Part shown: piece by piece, positions 46,201-53,981 of the stretch
How the letters are laid out: every line of letters starts with the position of its first letter
Position numbering within the stretch: the first letter of the stretch is position 1
Assembly: GCA_964607765.1 (NCBI GenBank)
Contig: CAZSNT010000002.1
Location: forward strand, 77,498 to 141,497
From: CAZSNT01 sp964607765
GTDB lineage: Bacteria > Verrucomicrobiota > Lentisphaeria > Oligosphaerales > JABHEG01
Length of the DNA stretch: 64,000 nt
Direction: 5' to 3'
Notes under the pieces: generated by a model
What the model saw: only the letters and a program-made list of their open reading frames with translations
Database searches by the model: none
Told to the model about the DNA's origin: nothing
Translations under genes and position numbers: made by a program

Positions 46201-46959
46201 GGCCAACCAAGTGGAGCCCTCAATGATGCGTCCCGCCACATTTTACGCACATTCCGCGTGTCACTGCACGAATTGGCACAGATCCAACGCGAACGTGGGA
46301 GGGCAGCGTGTGCCACACATTACCAGGAGTCGTTGAGAATCGCCGAACTCACTGGCGACCGGGCCGGTGCGGCAGTGGTCACTTTCAATCTGGGCACCGC
46401 CTATAAGGACATCCCCGCCCTACGCAACCTTGACGAAGCTCAAGTGTGGTATCGCCGCAGCCTCGATCTGACCGATGAGAGCGACCGCGTCGGCCGGGCA
46501 AAGTGTCTGACCATGTTGGGTAATGTGGCTCTGGCGCGTGTTCTGGGAAGCCAGACTGCGGACGCCTCTCCCGACAGGAACGTGTCCTTGGTTGAGGAAG
46601 CCATGCACCTCTACCACCAGTCCTTGGCGATACTCCCTGAAGATGAGATCACGGACCGTGCCATTGCTCATAACCAGCTTGGGTGCGCTTATGCCGCCTG
46701 CGAAGACATCGACCGTGCCCTAGTCCATTACCGTGATTGCATCCAACTGATGGAGGCCGCCGACAACGTGTTTGGTGCGGCTCAAACACGGTCCAATGTT
46801 GCCAGCACGTTGGCGGGGGCCGGTCGCCTCACCGACGCCCGGGAGTACGCCCGCGCCGCCTTGCGCAACTTCGAGGCCTTCGGCCCCCGGGCTACTGCCG
46901 AGGCCGAGAACGCTAGACGCTTGCTCGCACAGATCGAAAGGGACCTCGGCACCACATAG
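43261..46959 (+). CDS. CHAT protease - STAND NTPase - TPR protein
   Basis: 1232 residues from the ATG at 43261, with GGAGGAG upstream; the open frame extends further 5' but that part is not coding-like. CHAT protease, about 100-400: His in YHIVHFDGHG (about 233) and Cys in LVLNACRSAHA (about 304). STAND-type NTPase, about 455-800: Walker A FAGSGKTA (about 486), Walker B VLWVWDNVEP (about 568), ILLTSR. C-terminal TPRs, about 990-1230 (AVVTFNLGTAYKDIP; AHNQLGCAYAAC). Probably a self-contained immune sensor: the repeats sense, the NTPase oligomerises and the protease cuts a cellular target. Confidence 0.87.
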   Translation: MPTLHLSQRSGTDGQHCVEVRLSGVPNLADMTAVSAFPFSLTDGDRRDLRWYLEDFLQYPHEPAPAIARRVEGRIATLGTELFNAVFQSSPRTTRLWARLEPQLNDTRVEIASSVGGATAIPWELLRDPMTDSVLALHAPVFTRVQQATARPAFVPAPVAEGEPIRIVLAICRPGGRGDVPFRSVATRLIKGLTEQTHQRYQLDVLRPPTFARLGEVLRKGREEGRPYHIVHFDGHGAYLDTPNPDRVAEWLRGLGAIMLGAPRAGPHGYLCFENAHADGSVELVDGTTLGDLLYETQTPALVLNACRSAHAAPLAAPETATADDAHEQVRAFGSLAQEVIDQGVAGVVAMRYNVYVVTAAQFVADLYSALARGRSLGEAVTHGRKQLHARPERAIAYDPVSLQDWPVPVVFEAAPIQLFPRIDRDDGTLRISISAGSTEAAKTSDIDHNLPSAPDAGFFGRDETLLALDRAFDNDGIVLLHAFAGSGKTATAAEFARWCHQTGGLSGGPVLFTSFEHYTPLRSALSHFGQVFAPLLKANGVNWPALTQTEQMRDVALQVMRQVPVLWVWDNVEPVHGFPAGSESHWPGAEQDQLRDFLRAVRDTKGRILLTSRRDESDWLGELPHRVVVPPMPVTECAQLARALVERRGYRFTAVADWRPLLEFTQGNPLTLTVLVGQALRQGLTSKEQVDDFVEKLKAGETTFVDAQTGCRATSLGAALSYGFDAAFSDIERQRLALLHLFQGFVDVDVLCMMGMREADWRLPGIEGLSREEWIGLLDRAADIGLLTAHGEGYYSIHPALPWFLKSLEDRYYPGCDAGVLGTCALPDAQGAEPGTASSPLHSFVEAVGLRANRYCDQYVAGNRDIIAALAEEEANLLTTRRVARANAWHRASIGALQGLYALYDHTSRRVEWMSLVEEAICEFVDPTTDGPLPGCEEQWGIVTLYRVWLARETRNWAEAEGLQNALMAWARERAKPFLGQPSGALNDASRHILRTFRVSLHELAQIQRERGRAACATHYQESLRIAELTGDRAGAAVVTFNLGTAYKDIPALRNLDEAQVWYRRSLDLTDESDRVGRAKCLTMLGNVALARVLGSQTADASPDRNVSLVEEAMHLYHQSLAILPEDEITDRAIAHNQLGCAYAACEDIDRALVHYRDCIQLMEAADNVFGAAQTRSNVASTLAGAGRLTDAREYARAALRNFEAFGPRATAEAENARRLLAQIERDLGTT

Positions 46960-47360
46960 CTGACGTGGGTGATACGGACATGGTCCGGCCGCCGGGATCC
47001 CTGCAGACCATTTGGGATGTCCATCTTGGGTCTCCCCTCATTAGCCACGGAATTCCACCCATTCGATAGGAAACACGCCTCTATCGCGCCGACCCGCGCA
47101 TTCAGATGGCCGGTTCCATCCGGAGCCCCCTGGTTGGCAACTGTCGGGGCCACGCTCGTGCCGGCTAGGGCATTGCCTTTTGGAAGTGACAGCAGGAAGG
47201 GCACTGAACTCCTGGGACACGGCACACGCGACTGCTGTGACTGCAGCCTGAGACGCTGCGGCCTACTGATGGATACGCATAGCGAGAATCCCTGAGTGTG
47301 ACAGCCGGGCCTCATGGGCGGACTGCCGCGCGTGCTGAGGAGGCGGCGACTGGTATCACT
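46960..47360. other. About 400-bp gap after the CHAT gene
   Basis: No supported gene. Frames here lack motifs and a usable ribosome site. From 47361 onward the sequence resembles the upstream part of the AlbA_2 copy at 36165. Confidence 0.45.
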
Positions 47361-47421
47361 CGTTGCGGTCTCCTCGCTTGATATTATGTTCTCTGCCAAG
47401 AACCAGTCTCAGGACACATGC

Positions 47422-47736
47422 ATGAGCCTGCCGATCGACATCCGAGATGTTCTGCACGCACGCTGCGTCGAATGGGAACGCCTGGAGTTCAAGACCGGCT
47501 GGAACCCGGAAGCCGTGCTCCATACGCTGTGTGCATTCGCCAACGACTTCCACAATCTGGGCGGCGGCTACGTCGTCATTGGCGTAGCGGAAGAAGACGG
47601 ACGTCCTTTCTTGGCCTCCGTCGGGCTGGCCGGGGCCGCCGGCGCTTGTGGCCGCCCACGGGGAGAGTTGGGTTCCGCAGCGACTGAGGCGCCGCCGCAG
47701 AGCGTTGCCCTAACAGCATCCGCAGGGGAGTTGTAG
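47422..47736 (+). pseudogene. Truncated AlbA_2-domain gene, copy 2
   Basis: 104 codons starting MSLPIDIRDVLHARCVEWER. The first 63 residues (to GGGYVVIGVAEEDGRP) form the beginning of an AlbA_2 nucleic-acid-binding domain without frameshifts. After SVGLAG it departs from the family pattern seen in copy 1 (LPLENLDRIEKDIL) and runs into low-complexity sequence to a stop. The upstream 60 bases also match copy 1. It is a 3'-truncated remnant; together the copies flank an 11-kb block of defence genes. Confidence 0.65.
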
Positions 47737-47744
47737 ACAACGCA

Positions 47745-48338
47745 ATGCTACCTGATTTCCCAGAGCAGAAGAAGAGACTGGCGGAGTTCTACATGCGAGT
47801 ACTCTGGGAGTGCCTCTCGGGTGGGAGTATCGCCTCACAGTGTGCTCACACGACCGTCCATGAGGGCAGGAGAGACAGGATTGTCCGGGAGGACGGGACG
47901 GAGAACGAGATGGACTTCAAGCGCATCCAGGCGAAGATGGAAATCCATCGCGACGAGCTCCCCACTTTGACCCCCTTCCAGTTGGCGGAGAGGTACAAGG
48001 AACTCGCCCAGAAGGTGGCCCGGGAGCAGATGAAGGTGCTTCTCGAGACTGTGAACCAAGCCTGCGAGGATTCGGGCCAGACGGTAGACGGGAGAGGCAA
48101 GCCCTTCAGCATGGAGCTCTGGCTTGAGACGTTGGAGAAGATGGAGCTTCCCTTTGGTGAGGACGGTGAGCCTAAGGAGCTGTTCTGTCTGATTCATCCC
48201 AAGATGGCGGATCGGGTCAAAGCGGAAGTAGAGCGGCTAGAGCGTGAGCCCGAGCTGAAACGACGCTATGAAGAACTCAAGGCCCGGAAGAGGAGACAGT
48301 GGCTTGATCGAGAGGCTGCTAGAGAACTGGTTGGATAG
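47745..48338 (+). CDS. Hypothetical helical protein, first gene of the PD-(D/E)xK cassette
   Basis: 197 residues, very charged and mostly helical (FQLAERYKELAQKVAREQMK; KAEVERLEREPELKRRYEEL), with a basic C-terminus. A small mixed region (GKPFSMELWLETLEKMELPF) lies in the middle. No catalytic motif, signal peptide or membrane segment. GGGGAG lies upstream at rather long spacing. It overlaps the next gene by 35 bases, which suggests coupled translation. Function unknown; may regulate or inhibit the nuclease-like protein that follows. Confidence 0.6.
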   Translation: MLPDFPEQKKRLAEFYMRVLWECLSGGSIASQCAHTTVHEGRRDRIVREDGTENEMDFKRIQAKMEIHRDELPTLTPFQLAERYKELAQKVAREQMKVLLETVNQACEDSGQTVDGRGKPFSMELWLETLEKMELPFGEDGEPKELFCLIHPKMADRVKAEVERLEREPELKRRYEELKARKRRQWLDREAARELVG

Positions 48339-49977
48339 ATCCAGCGAGACTTCATTCCAGACGCCGTTCTGCTACATGCTGGCGTCGAAAGGGTATGCCG
48401 TTGTACACCTTACACGTCACTGTGCGTTGGAGATGGGGAAGGACGTGATCGCGCTCGCACCGGACGGCACGCCGTGTGCATACCAGCTGAAAGGCGCGTC
48501 GAGTAGGCAGATCACTCTCTCGCAGTGGGACACGGCGGGATTGGGACCTCAGCTTTTCAAGCTGGTCCACCAAGCGATCAGCCATCCCTCAATTCCCAAC
48601 AAGCCGCATCATTCCTTCTTCGTGACAAACCGGGAGCTTGAGGAGGAAGTATGTCGTGCGATCGAGGATTTGCGGGGAAGCTGGCAACAGAGCGGGATGC
48701 CCACCCGACGGTTCGAGACCCTGACTCGAGGTCAGCTGCTGGCATGGGCAAAGGAGCTAGGAGCTGACCTCTGGCCTTCCGAGTTAGCCGACGCGCGGGA
48801 TCTGCTCGAGTTGTTTTTGCTCCCTGGCGACGGGCCTTTGCCGAAGGACAAGTTCGCGTCCCTTATCGAGGAGACGATTGGGTTACAGCTGGAGCATCCG
48901 AGCCATCCGAATGTCTGCAGGCGTCTGTCCAGTTCTGCTCTCGTTGCCGCGATTGCTGTCACGTCTTTTGCGGAGAAGGCGAACCACGTTGCCGAGATTG
49001 AGGCGTGGACCGTGTATCTGGCATATCTCTGTGCGAGTGTGGAACGCCGGGGACTAGTTGGCCGCGACTACCGCACTGAGATGAGCATAGCTCGGGATGC
49101 CATCTCGGCTAAGCTGACAGCATTGGCGACAGAGGTCCGCGAACGCGCCACCGAGGGCCTTGTGGGATTGACTGAGGGAGACGCGGCTCTCGACTTCGCT
49201 CACCTATTCTACCGGACCCGGATCACCACCGTGATGGGCTACCTCGCAACGTTGGTCCTTCTCCATCTTGAGACTCCGGACGAGTTGGTTGTCAACGACA
49301 TGGATTTCCCGCACTTCAGGGAATGGCTCGCAGACTTCATCTGCTCGAACTTGCACTTCGTGTTCCTCTGGGGTGAAAGTGCCACGCCCCATTGCTTGGC
49401 CATCTACTGGTTCCTCAGTGCTGTTGGACGCCCGCAGGACGCTCGCAGCATTCTCGAGTCCGTGATCCGGAACATCTACGAGGCCAACCGCGATGGAAAG
49501 TCGCGTGGATTGCCCAGCGTCTACGAGAGTGTTGAGGAAGCGCTTGAAGTGCACAACGGGATGAAGACGGACGGCCCGCCGCGGATTCTGCGACGGCAGA
49601 CCTACGTGCTTGAGGGCCTATTTCAGCTCTTCGTGAGACTCAACTGTAAGCAAGCCGCCAAAGCGCTTTGGCCCGAATACACTCACTTCCTGTTCAGAAG
49701 CTACGAAGTCGGAGAGCCGTGGGAGTTCTTCCGCTGGCGTAACGCAGAAACGGGGAGCAACACCGACGTGATTCCGCCGAGACGTCAGGAATGGGAAGAC
49801 GTAAGGCGGTCGGCGAGTGCTTCTGACGACGCCACAATCCCCGAGGCAATTCGTGACTTCCCGGAACTCGTCCTCCTGCTCGTCCAGGTCTATCCGCACC
49901 GCCTGAGTTCAGCCGTGATGTGTTGGTTGGACACGGCTCTCGCAGAACGGAGGCATGGCGTCCGCGAAGTCGGCTGA
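48304..49977 (+). CDS. PD-(D/E)xK-like (Mrr-type) nuclease-domain protein
   Basis: 557 residues from a TTG at 48304, which has GAGGAGA at good spacing; an ATG at 48268 is in frame but lies deep in the preceding gene. The N-terminus (FQTPFCYMLASKGYAVVHLT, then MGKDVIALAPDG...AYQLKGA) has the Asp...Gln-x-Lys arrangement of Mrr-like PD-(D/E)xK nucleases, near residues 45-62. The rest, about 450 residues, is helical and not recognised; it contains several hydrophobic patches (TVMGYLATLVLLHLE) that may be buried helices. Two membrane-protein genes follow. A nuclease coupled to a membrane module would suit an unnamed defence cassette. Confidence 0.6.
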   Translation: MIERLLENWLDRSSETSFQTPFCYMLASKGYAVVHLTRHCALEMGKDVIALAPDGTPCAYQLKGASSRQITLSQWDTAGLGPQLFKLVHQAISHPSIPNKPHHSFFVTNRELEEEVCRAIEDLRGSWQQSGMPTRRFETLTRGQLLAWAKELGADLWPSELADARDLLELFLLPGDGPLPKDKFASLIEETIGLQLEHPSHPNVCRRLSSSALVAAIAVTSFAEKANHVAEIEAWTVYLAYLCASVERRGLVGRDYRTEMSIARDAISAKLTALATEVRERATEGLVGLTEGDAALDFAHLFYRTRITTVMGYLATLVLLHLETPDELVVNDMDFPHFREWLADFICSNLHFVFLWGESATPHCLAIYWFLSAVGRPQDARSILESVIRNIYEANRDGKSRGLPSVYESVEEALEVHNGMKTDGPPRILRRQTYVLEGLFQLFVRLNCKQAAKALWPEYTHFLFRSYEVGEPWEFFRWRNAETGSNTDVIPPRRQEWEDVRRSASASDDATIPEAIRDFPELVLLLVQVYPHRLSSAVMCWLDTALAERRHGVREVG

Positions 49978-50009
49978 GCTGGGACGTGGAAAGACAAGGA
50001 GTGTCTATC

Positions 50010-50369
50010 ATGGTTGGTTCTGGAAACGGGGAACGGGGTCCGTCACATAGGGGTGAGCTCCAGGCGTACGCGAAGGCCGTTGGTGGCATCGTGGGCCGTC
50101 TCCTTCGGCAGATCACGGCCGCGTTCGTTGCGTCTGCAGTGGTGATGCTCGTTTGCTGGCTACCTCGGGTCAGCTCCCCGACGGGTTTCAGGATACTGAC
50201 TGCCGTCGGAACAGGCGCGGGCGTCTTGAGGACTCTCTCCTTCCTTGAGTGTTCCCAGTTGGTCGCCGAGTGCTTCTTCCTTGTATTCGTGTTGAGTGAG
50301 TTTGTCAAAGCTCTTGTCCGGATCGCTCGCCTGGGTTGGTTGCGTAACGAAGCCCCCCCCGGCGAGTAG
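50010..50369 (+). CDS. Small two-helix membrane protein
   Basis: 119 residues from the ATG at 50010, with AAGGAG 9 bases upstream. Two transmembrane helices: ITAAFVASAVVMLVCWLPRV and an AECFFLVFVLSEFVKALVRI segment. The N-terminus is charged and the C-terminus basic. It lies three bases before the large membrane protein gene and is probably co-expressed with it. No family recognised. Confidence 0.6.
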   Translation: MVGSGNGERGPSHRGELQAYAKAVGGIVGRLLRQITAAFVASAVVMLVCWLPRVSSPTGFRILTAVGTGAGVLRTLSFLECSQLVAECFFLVFVLSEFVKALVRIARLGWLRNEAPPGE

Positions 50370-50372
50370 GCC

Positions 50373-52934
50373 ATGAACACTGACTATGTCAACACGAACG
50401 CGTTGCTGCCTAGAACGGCATTCCTGTTGGCCGTACTGACAGTCGTCCTGGCTCTTGCCGCGATCCTCTTTCTCGTCTCCGTACCGTCGCTCGTCACCGC
50501 TCTCACGTCGGCTTGCTTTGGCCTACTCCTCTGCAATGTCCCCAGAGCGCCAGCCAAAGTCACCGTTTCCCTGGTACGGATCCTCCTGGGGTTGACCAGG
50601 TGCGTGCGCAGCGCATGGTCTGCATTCGTCGGCGATCCGTACCGCCCTCTTGCCTACGCGCTTGTACTCGCCGTCGCAGCATTTCTGCTAGCCGTCTACG
50701 GGACGACTGCAATCTTGCCTGCCAGCGCGGCGACAGCCAGAGGGCAGTGCCTGACTTCAGAGAACACTCTCGTTATCTCGCTCCTGGGTACTTTCATTCC
50801 CTTTGTTTTTGCGGCTGCCACCTTCGCACAGAACCGGGTGGCTCAGCGTGTCCCCGAGCTGATAGCACGGCAGGCCTTGGGGTGGGCGAACGCTGCCGTG
50901 TGGTGGTTCCTCGTTGTCGTGTTCTTGGTCGCACTTGCCATGCCTCTACTCGGGATCAAGGGGAACTGTGCAGCTGTCCTGCAGGTCACTCTCCTGGCCG
51001 TTACTTTCCTGACGGTCGTCGCCTTCGTCGCCTGCGTTTTGCGCATTGCCGACCCGCGCAATCTCGTCCCGTGCTTTAGGGACGCATCCGAACGCAGGCT
51101 GCGTCGGCTGTTCTCGCGGTACATGCCTCTGCCGCACATCCCTGGCGCACGGTTGCGGAGCTTCCTGCAGACGCACGTGACGGGTATCTACGGTCGTTCC
51201 ATGGAGCTGATGTTTGGCCCGATGACCGTAGCCAAGGAGTGCACAGATGAAGCGATCCGCGTGGCAGAGGCGCTTCTGGAAATGGTCAAGAGAGGCGTCC
51301 GCAACGATTCCGTGGCGGAGGCGACTTTCGCCCTCGACGAACTCGGAGCATATGCATCCTGCTATTTCTGGTTGCGGCAGCGACATCTGGACACCAGTGA
51401 TGCGTTTAACCAGTACCTGGCCGCCGAGACAGGGAAGCTCGTCGAATTCTGCGCCACAGAAGAAAAGGAGAAGTTCCTCGACGCCATGTGCCAGACGGTC
51501 CGCACCGTCGGGCTCTCGGCTTGCCAGTATACGGGCATCGGCGCCGGCGCTGAGGGGAACGGTCTTCTGTTTCCCTGGGAGGAGATGATCGAGAAGACTG
51601 TGGTTGCCGCCTCGTCCCTAGAGAACACCGCATACTCTAACGAAGGGATTGGCGTGCTTGGTGATCTTGGGGCGGAATCGCTCCGGCGAGGCCACGTCAA
51701 CACGGTCGAGTTCGGGCTGTTTCGGCGCCTACGCCGAATGGGCCAGGCATTCGCTGGGTCCAAGTTCCAATGGCACAGTGTCATGGTCAACCGGGCATTG
51801 GGGGCGCTCAACCAGGCTTTCCTGACGTACGCTCAGGAGCTGCCGCGCCAGGGCTTTTGCCAGAGTCACTTCCTGAGAAGCAGTTGGCCAGAGACGGTGC
51901 GGGAGATTCTGAAGGCGAAGCTTGATAACTACACTCCCGGCTCTCTCTGGCAACCGCTTGCCCCAGTCACCTGCCCGATGTGCCAACCCCACCAGTTGCT
52001 TACTTGCTACCGTGATGCCCTCCAGCACGTGGGGCCTTTGGGTGCGGAGACCGCACAGCGGTCACTTCGGGCCTGGGGCCGGCCATATACGCCTGAACAC
52101 TCGCGATCGATGCTCGCGCATATGCGAGAGCAACTCGTGGCGGCACACCGCCCGTTTGCGGTGCTTTTGGAGTCGACGGCGTTCGTTGCCGACAACACGG
52201 TCTGGTTTGACTTGACTTCCTCGCTCGCCTGTCTGTTTTGGCTTGACCTGTGCGCCGCTTCGGATGGCGTGGGTGTCACTGAGGAGTGGGTCAAAGCCGT
52301 CGTGCAACAGTATCGGAAGATATTCTCACGAATGGCTGCCACGATCCAGAGGGCGCGGGAAGGGGCAGATGGGAAACGTTACTGGCTTGATGATTTCGCA
52401 GTCCTGGCAGGTGTCGTTGCACTCGGTCTGACATTTCGCTCGGAAGCCAACGGGGCGCTGGTTGATGGAATCGTGCAGGGGTACTGTGACATGCTCCTGT
52501 CGCTCCTGAAGGGCTACGAGACCGAGCCCGGTGGTGAGCGGCCCACCAGGAGAATCAGGCGACACATGCTGTTAGTGTCAGCTTGGCTGACCTCAGTCGG
52601 GAATCCACTGCCAGTGTGTGAGAAGCTGCAGGAGGCATTGACTGCCGTACCCATTGTGGTGCGCAAGTCCTGGTTGACCGCGCACACGAAGTTGAGCGGT
52701 TATCCATCTGGCCCGATGCATCAGGGAGAATGGTACCTGTTCCCCTCCTGCTTTTGGCCCAATCGGGTCCAGAACCAGGTCAAAGCCCGACTGATGGAAC
52801 CGGAGTTCCTCGAGCGGTACGCCGACGGATACGTAGATTTGGTTGAGGAGGAGGAGGAATGGCCTCCCCCGCCGGGGCGGCCAGCTGATCCCCTGAGACC
52901 CTCGACCGAGGAGGCCACCGATGGACCTTGCTGA
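50373..52934 (+). CDS. Large multi-helix membrane protein
   Basis: 853 residues. The first 230 hold about six transmembrane helices (TAFLLAVLTVVLALAAILF; LAYALVLAVAAFLLAVYG; LVISLLGTFIPFVFAAATF; VWWFLVVVFLVALAMPLL; LLAVTFLTVVAFVACVL). The remaining 600 residues look soluble and helical, with Cys-x2-Cys-x-P in APVTCPMCQPHQL and an acidic tail (LVEEEEEWPPPPG). No enzyme motif is evident. It is the last gene of the cassette starting at 47745 and may be the membrane effector or a membrane-bound sensor. No family recognised. Confidence 0.65.
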   Translation: MNTDYVNTNALLPRTAFLLAVLTVVLALAAILFLVSVPSLVTALTSACFGLLLCNVPRAPAKVTVSLVRILLGLTRCVRSAWSAFVGDPYRPLAYALVLAVAAFLLAVYGTTAILPASAATARGQCLTSENTLVISLLGTFIPFVFAAATFAQNRVAQRVPELIARQALGWANAAVWWFLVVVFLVALAMPLLGIKGNCAAVLQVTLLAVTFLTVVAFVACVLRIADPRNLVPCFRDASERRLRRLFSRYMPLPHIPGARLRSFLQTHVTGIYGRSMELMFGPMTVAKECTDEAIRVAEALLEMVKRGVRNDSVAEATFALDELGAYASCYFWLRQRHLDTSDAFNQYLAAETGKLVEFCATEEKEKFLDAMCQTVRTVGLSACQYTGIGAGAEGNGLLFPWEEMIEKTVVAASSLENTAYSNEGIGVLGDLGAESLRRGHVNTVEFGLFRRLRRMGQAFAGSKFQWHSVMVNRALGALNQAFLTYAQELPRQGFCQSHFLRSSWPETVREILKAKLDNYTPGSLWQPLAPVTCPMCQPHQLLTCYRDALQHVGPLGAETAQRSLRAWGRPYTPEHSRSMLAHMREQLVAAHRPFAVLLESTAFVADNTVWFDLTSSLACLFWLDLCAASDGVGVTEEWVKAVVQQYRKIFSRMAATIQRAREGADGKRYWLDDFAVLAGVVALGLTFRSEANGALVDGIVQGYCDMLLSLLKGYETEPGGERPTRRIRRHMLLVSAWLTSVGNPLPVCEKLQEALTAVPIVVRKSWLTAHTKLSGYPSGPMHQGEWYLFPSCFWPNRVQNQVKARLMEPEFLERYADGYVDLVEEEEEWPPPPGRPADPLRPSTEEATDGPC

Positions 52935-53096
52935 TATAGCCCAAGAGATCAGCGGGGTGACGAACGGTTCCCGGACAAGCTACCGGGGCCGATCTCTTCC
53001 GATTTGGCCGAACCGGACACGTTCACTTTCCTGGGCATGCGTCAGCCTCTGCCCGACTGGAATAGAGGTATGTCGCTTGAGGAGACGCGAAAGTGA
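52921..53096 (+). pseudogene. Short frameshifted gene or gene remnant before the attachment site
   Basis: GAGGAGG precedes the ATG at 52921, which reads MDLADIAQEISGV. Near 52958 the coding-like sequence moves to another frame (DERFPDKLPGPISSDLAEPD, then TFLGMRQPLPDWNRGMSLEE) and ends at 53096. Neither frame is complete alone. It may be a real small gene broken by an indel, or the end of a gene disrupted near the element boundary. No family recognised. Confidence 0.35.
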
Positions 53097-53285
53097 CGGA
53101 ATACGGTGACGTCCAGGGCTTGACGTTGTGTCATGAGTGTGCCATTTTTGTGACGTAACGGCGCACCCACCATGCTGTGCATGCAGTGCATGCTGGGGAT
53201 TGGCGAGCGCCAGAAGTCGCTTCTTTTGAGCGGCTTGTGGTGTAAGTGACAGGGAATGAAGGAGTTGGAGAAAAAGGGGTTTAGG

Positions 53286-53333
53286 CCCTTTACATCCAAA
53301 AGGTCACAGGTTCGAGTCCTGTACCGCCCACCA
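53286..53333 (+). other. 3' fragment of a tRNA-Val(UAC) gene, probable attachment site
   Basis: The T arm ACAGG-TTCGAGT-CCTGT (53306-53322), the acceptor strand ACCGCCC (53323-53329), discriminator A and encoded CCA are intact. Upstream, TTTACAT (53289-53295) matches an anticodon loop with TAC. The bases before it cannot pair with CCAAA after it, and no 5' half is present. This is the usual scar where an integrative element inserted into the 3' end of a tRNA gene. Confidence 0.75.
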
Positions 53334-53400
53334 TTTCTCTTCCCTGGCACCAATTTGCCCGTTTTCCGGCTGTTTCAGGCAGAAAATTCCCGTGTTCAGC

Positions 53401-53429
53401 TTGGCAGGGCAGCGTACAGATGCTAGTAG
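53401..53429 (+). promoter_or_regulatory. Weak sigma-70-like promoter
   Basis: TTGGCA and TAGTAG are separated by 17 bases, about 75 bases upstream of the gene at 53505. The -35 box matches consensus in 5 of 6 positions, the -10 in only 3. Confidence 0.3.
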
Positions 53430-53504
53430 TAGAGCGGAAGCACCTTAGCGGCGCTCGCCGCAGGGCGTAGGTTTTTCAATCCCAGTGAGGAGGCAGAAAG
53501 CACG

Positions 53505-53687
53505 ATGAAAGCCACATTCTACGATGTCAAGGCACGCGAGAAGGTCGAAGCTGAAGTCAGCGGCAAGGTGAAGTATGGCAATGACCGCTATGCTCTGCGT
53601 GCGAAGACTGCAGACGGCCGCAACCTCACGAAGTTCGTGAAGAAGGCCGATTGGGAGAAAGCCGACGTCGCCGAGATCAAGGCGTAA
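53505..53687 (+). CDS. Conserved-looking 60-residue basic protein
   Basis: Reads MKATFYDVKAREKVEAEVSG and ends KKADWEKADVAEIKA; strands alternating with Lys-rich turns suggest a small beta-barrel-like fold. GAGGAGG precedes the ATG, and a strong terminator follows. Being a short, well-expressed-looking single gene outside the island, it is likely part of the host backbone. It may bind nucleic acid, given its charge, but no family is recognised. Confidence 0.7.
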   Translation: MKATFYDVKAREKVEAEVSGKVKYGNDRYALRAKTADGRNLTKFVKKADWEKADVAEIKA

Positions 53688-53723
53688 GTTCCGCTTCCTT
53701 CACAGCACGATCACGTGCACTCG

Positions 53724-53761
53724 AGAGACAGCCGCCTAAGGGGGATGGCTGTCTCTTTTTT
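53724..53761 (+). terminator. Rho-independent terminator
   Basis: AGAGACAGCC (53724-53733) pairs perfectly with GGCTGTCTCT (53747-53756), followed by a run of T. It closes the 60-residue protein gene. Confidence 0.88.
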
Positions 53762-53981
53762 GTTTCTGCTCTTCAACGCTGACGCGTGTTTCGCCATCGC
53801 GTGCCTTTGATGCGCCGTTGCGGTGAGGCGGCATCAGTCGGAAGCGGGGACCGCGGCGGCGCCGCAATCCATGTACCCTTTGGCGGCCTTGCGCGGGCGG
53901 ATCGATCGCTGGGGACGAACTCAGGGATTGCATTGATCTGATGGGGCAGTGAATGGTCAGTTGGAGCCTGGGCAAGTGTCT

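Noticed and set aside
46969..47295. 108-codon plus-strand frame after the CHAT gene
   Set aside because: No ribosome site and no recognisable composition or motif.
53042..53353. Minus-strand frame reading through the tRNA remnant
   Set aside because: The RYRTRTCDL-type sequence is the familiar false translation of a tRNA 3' end.
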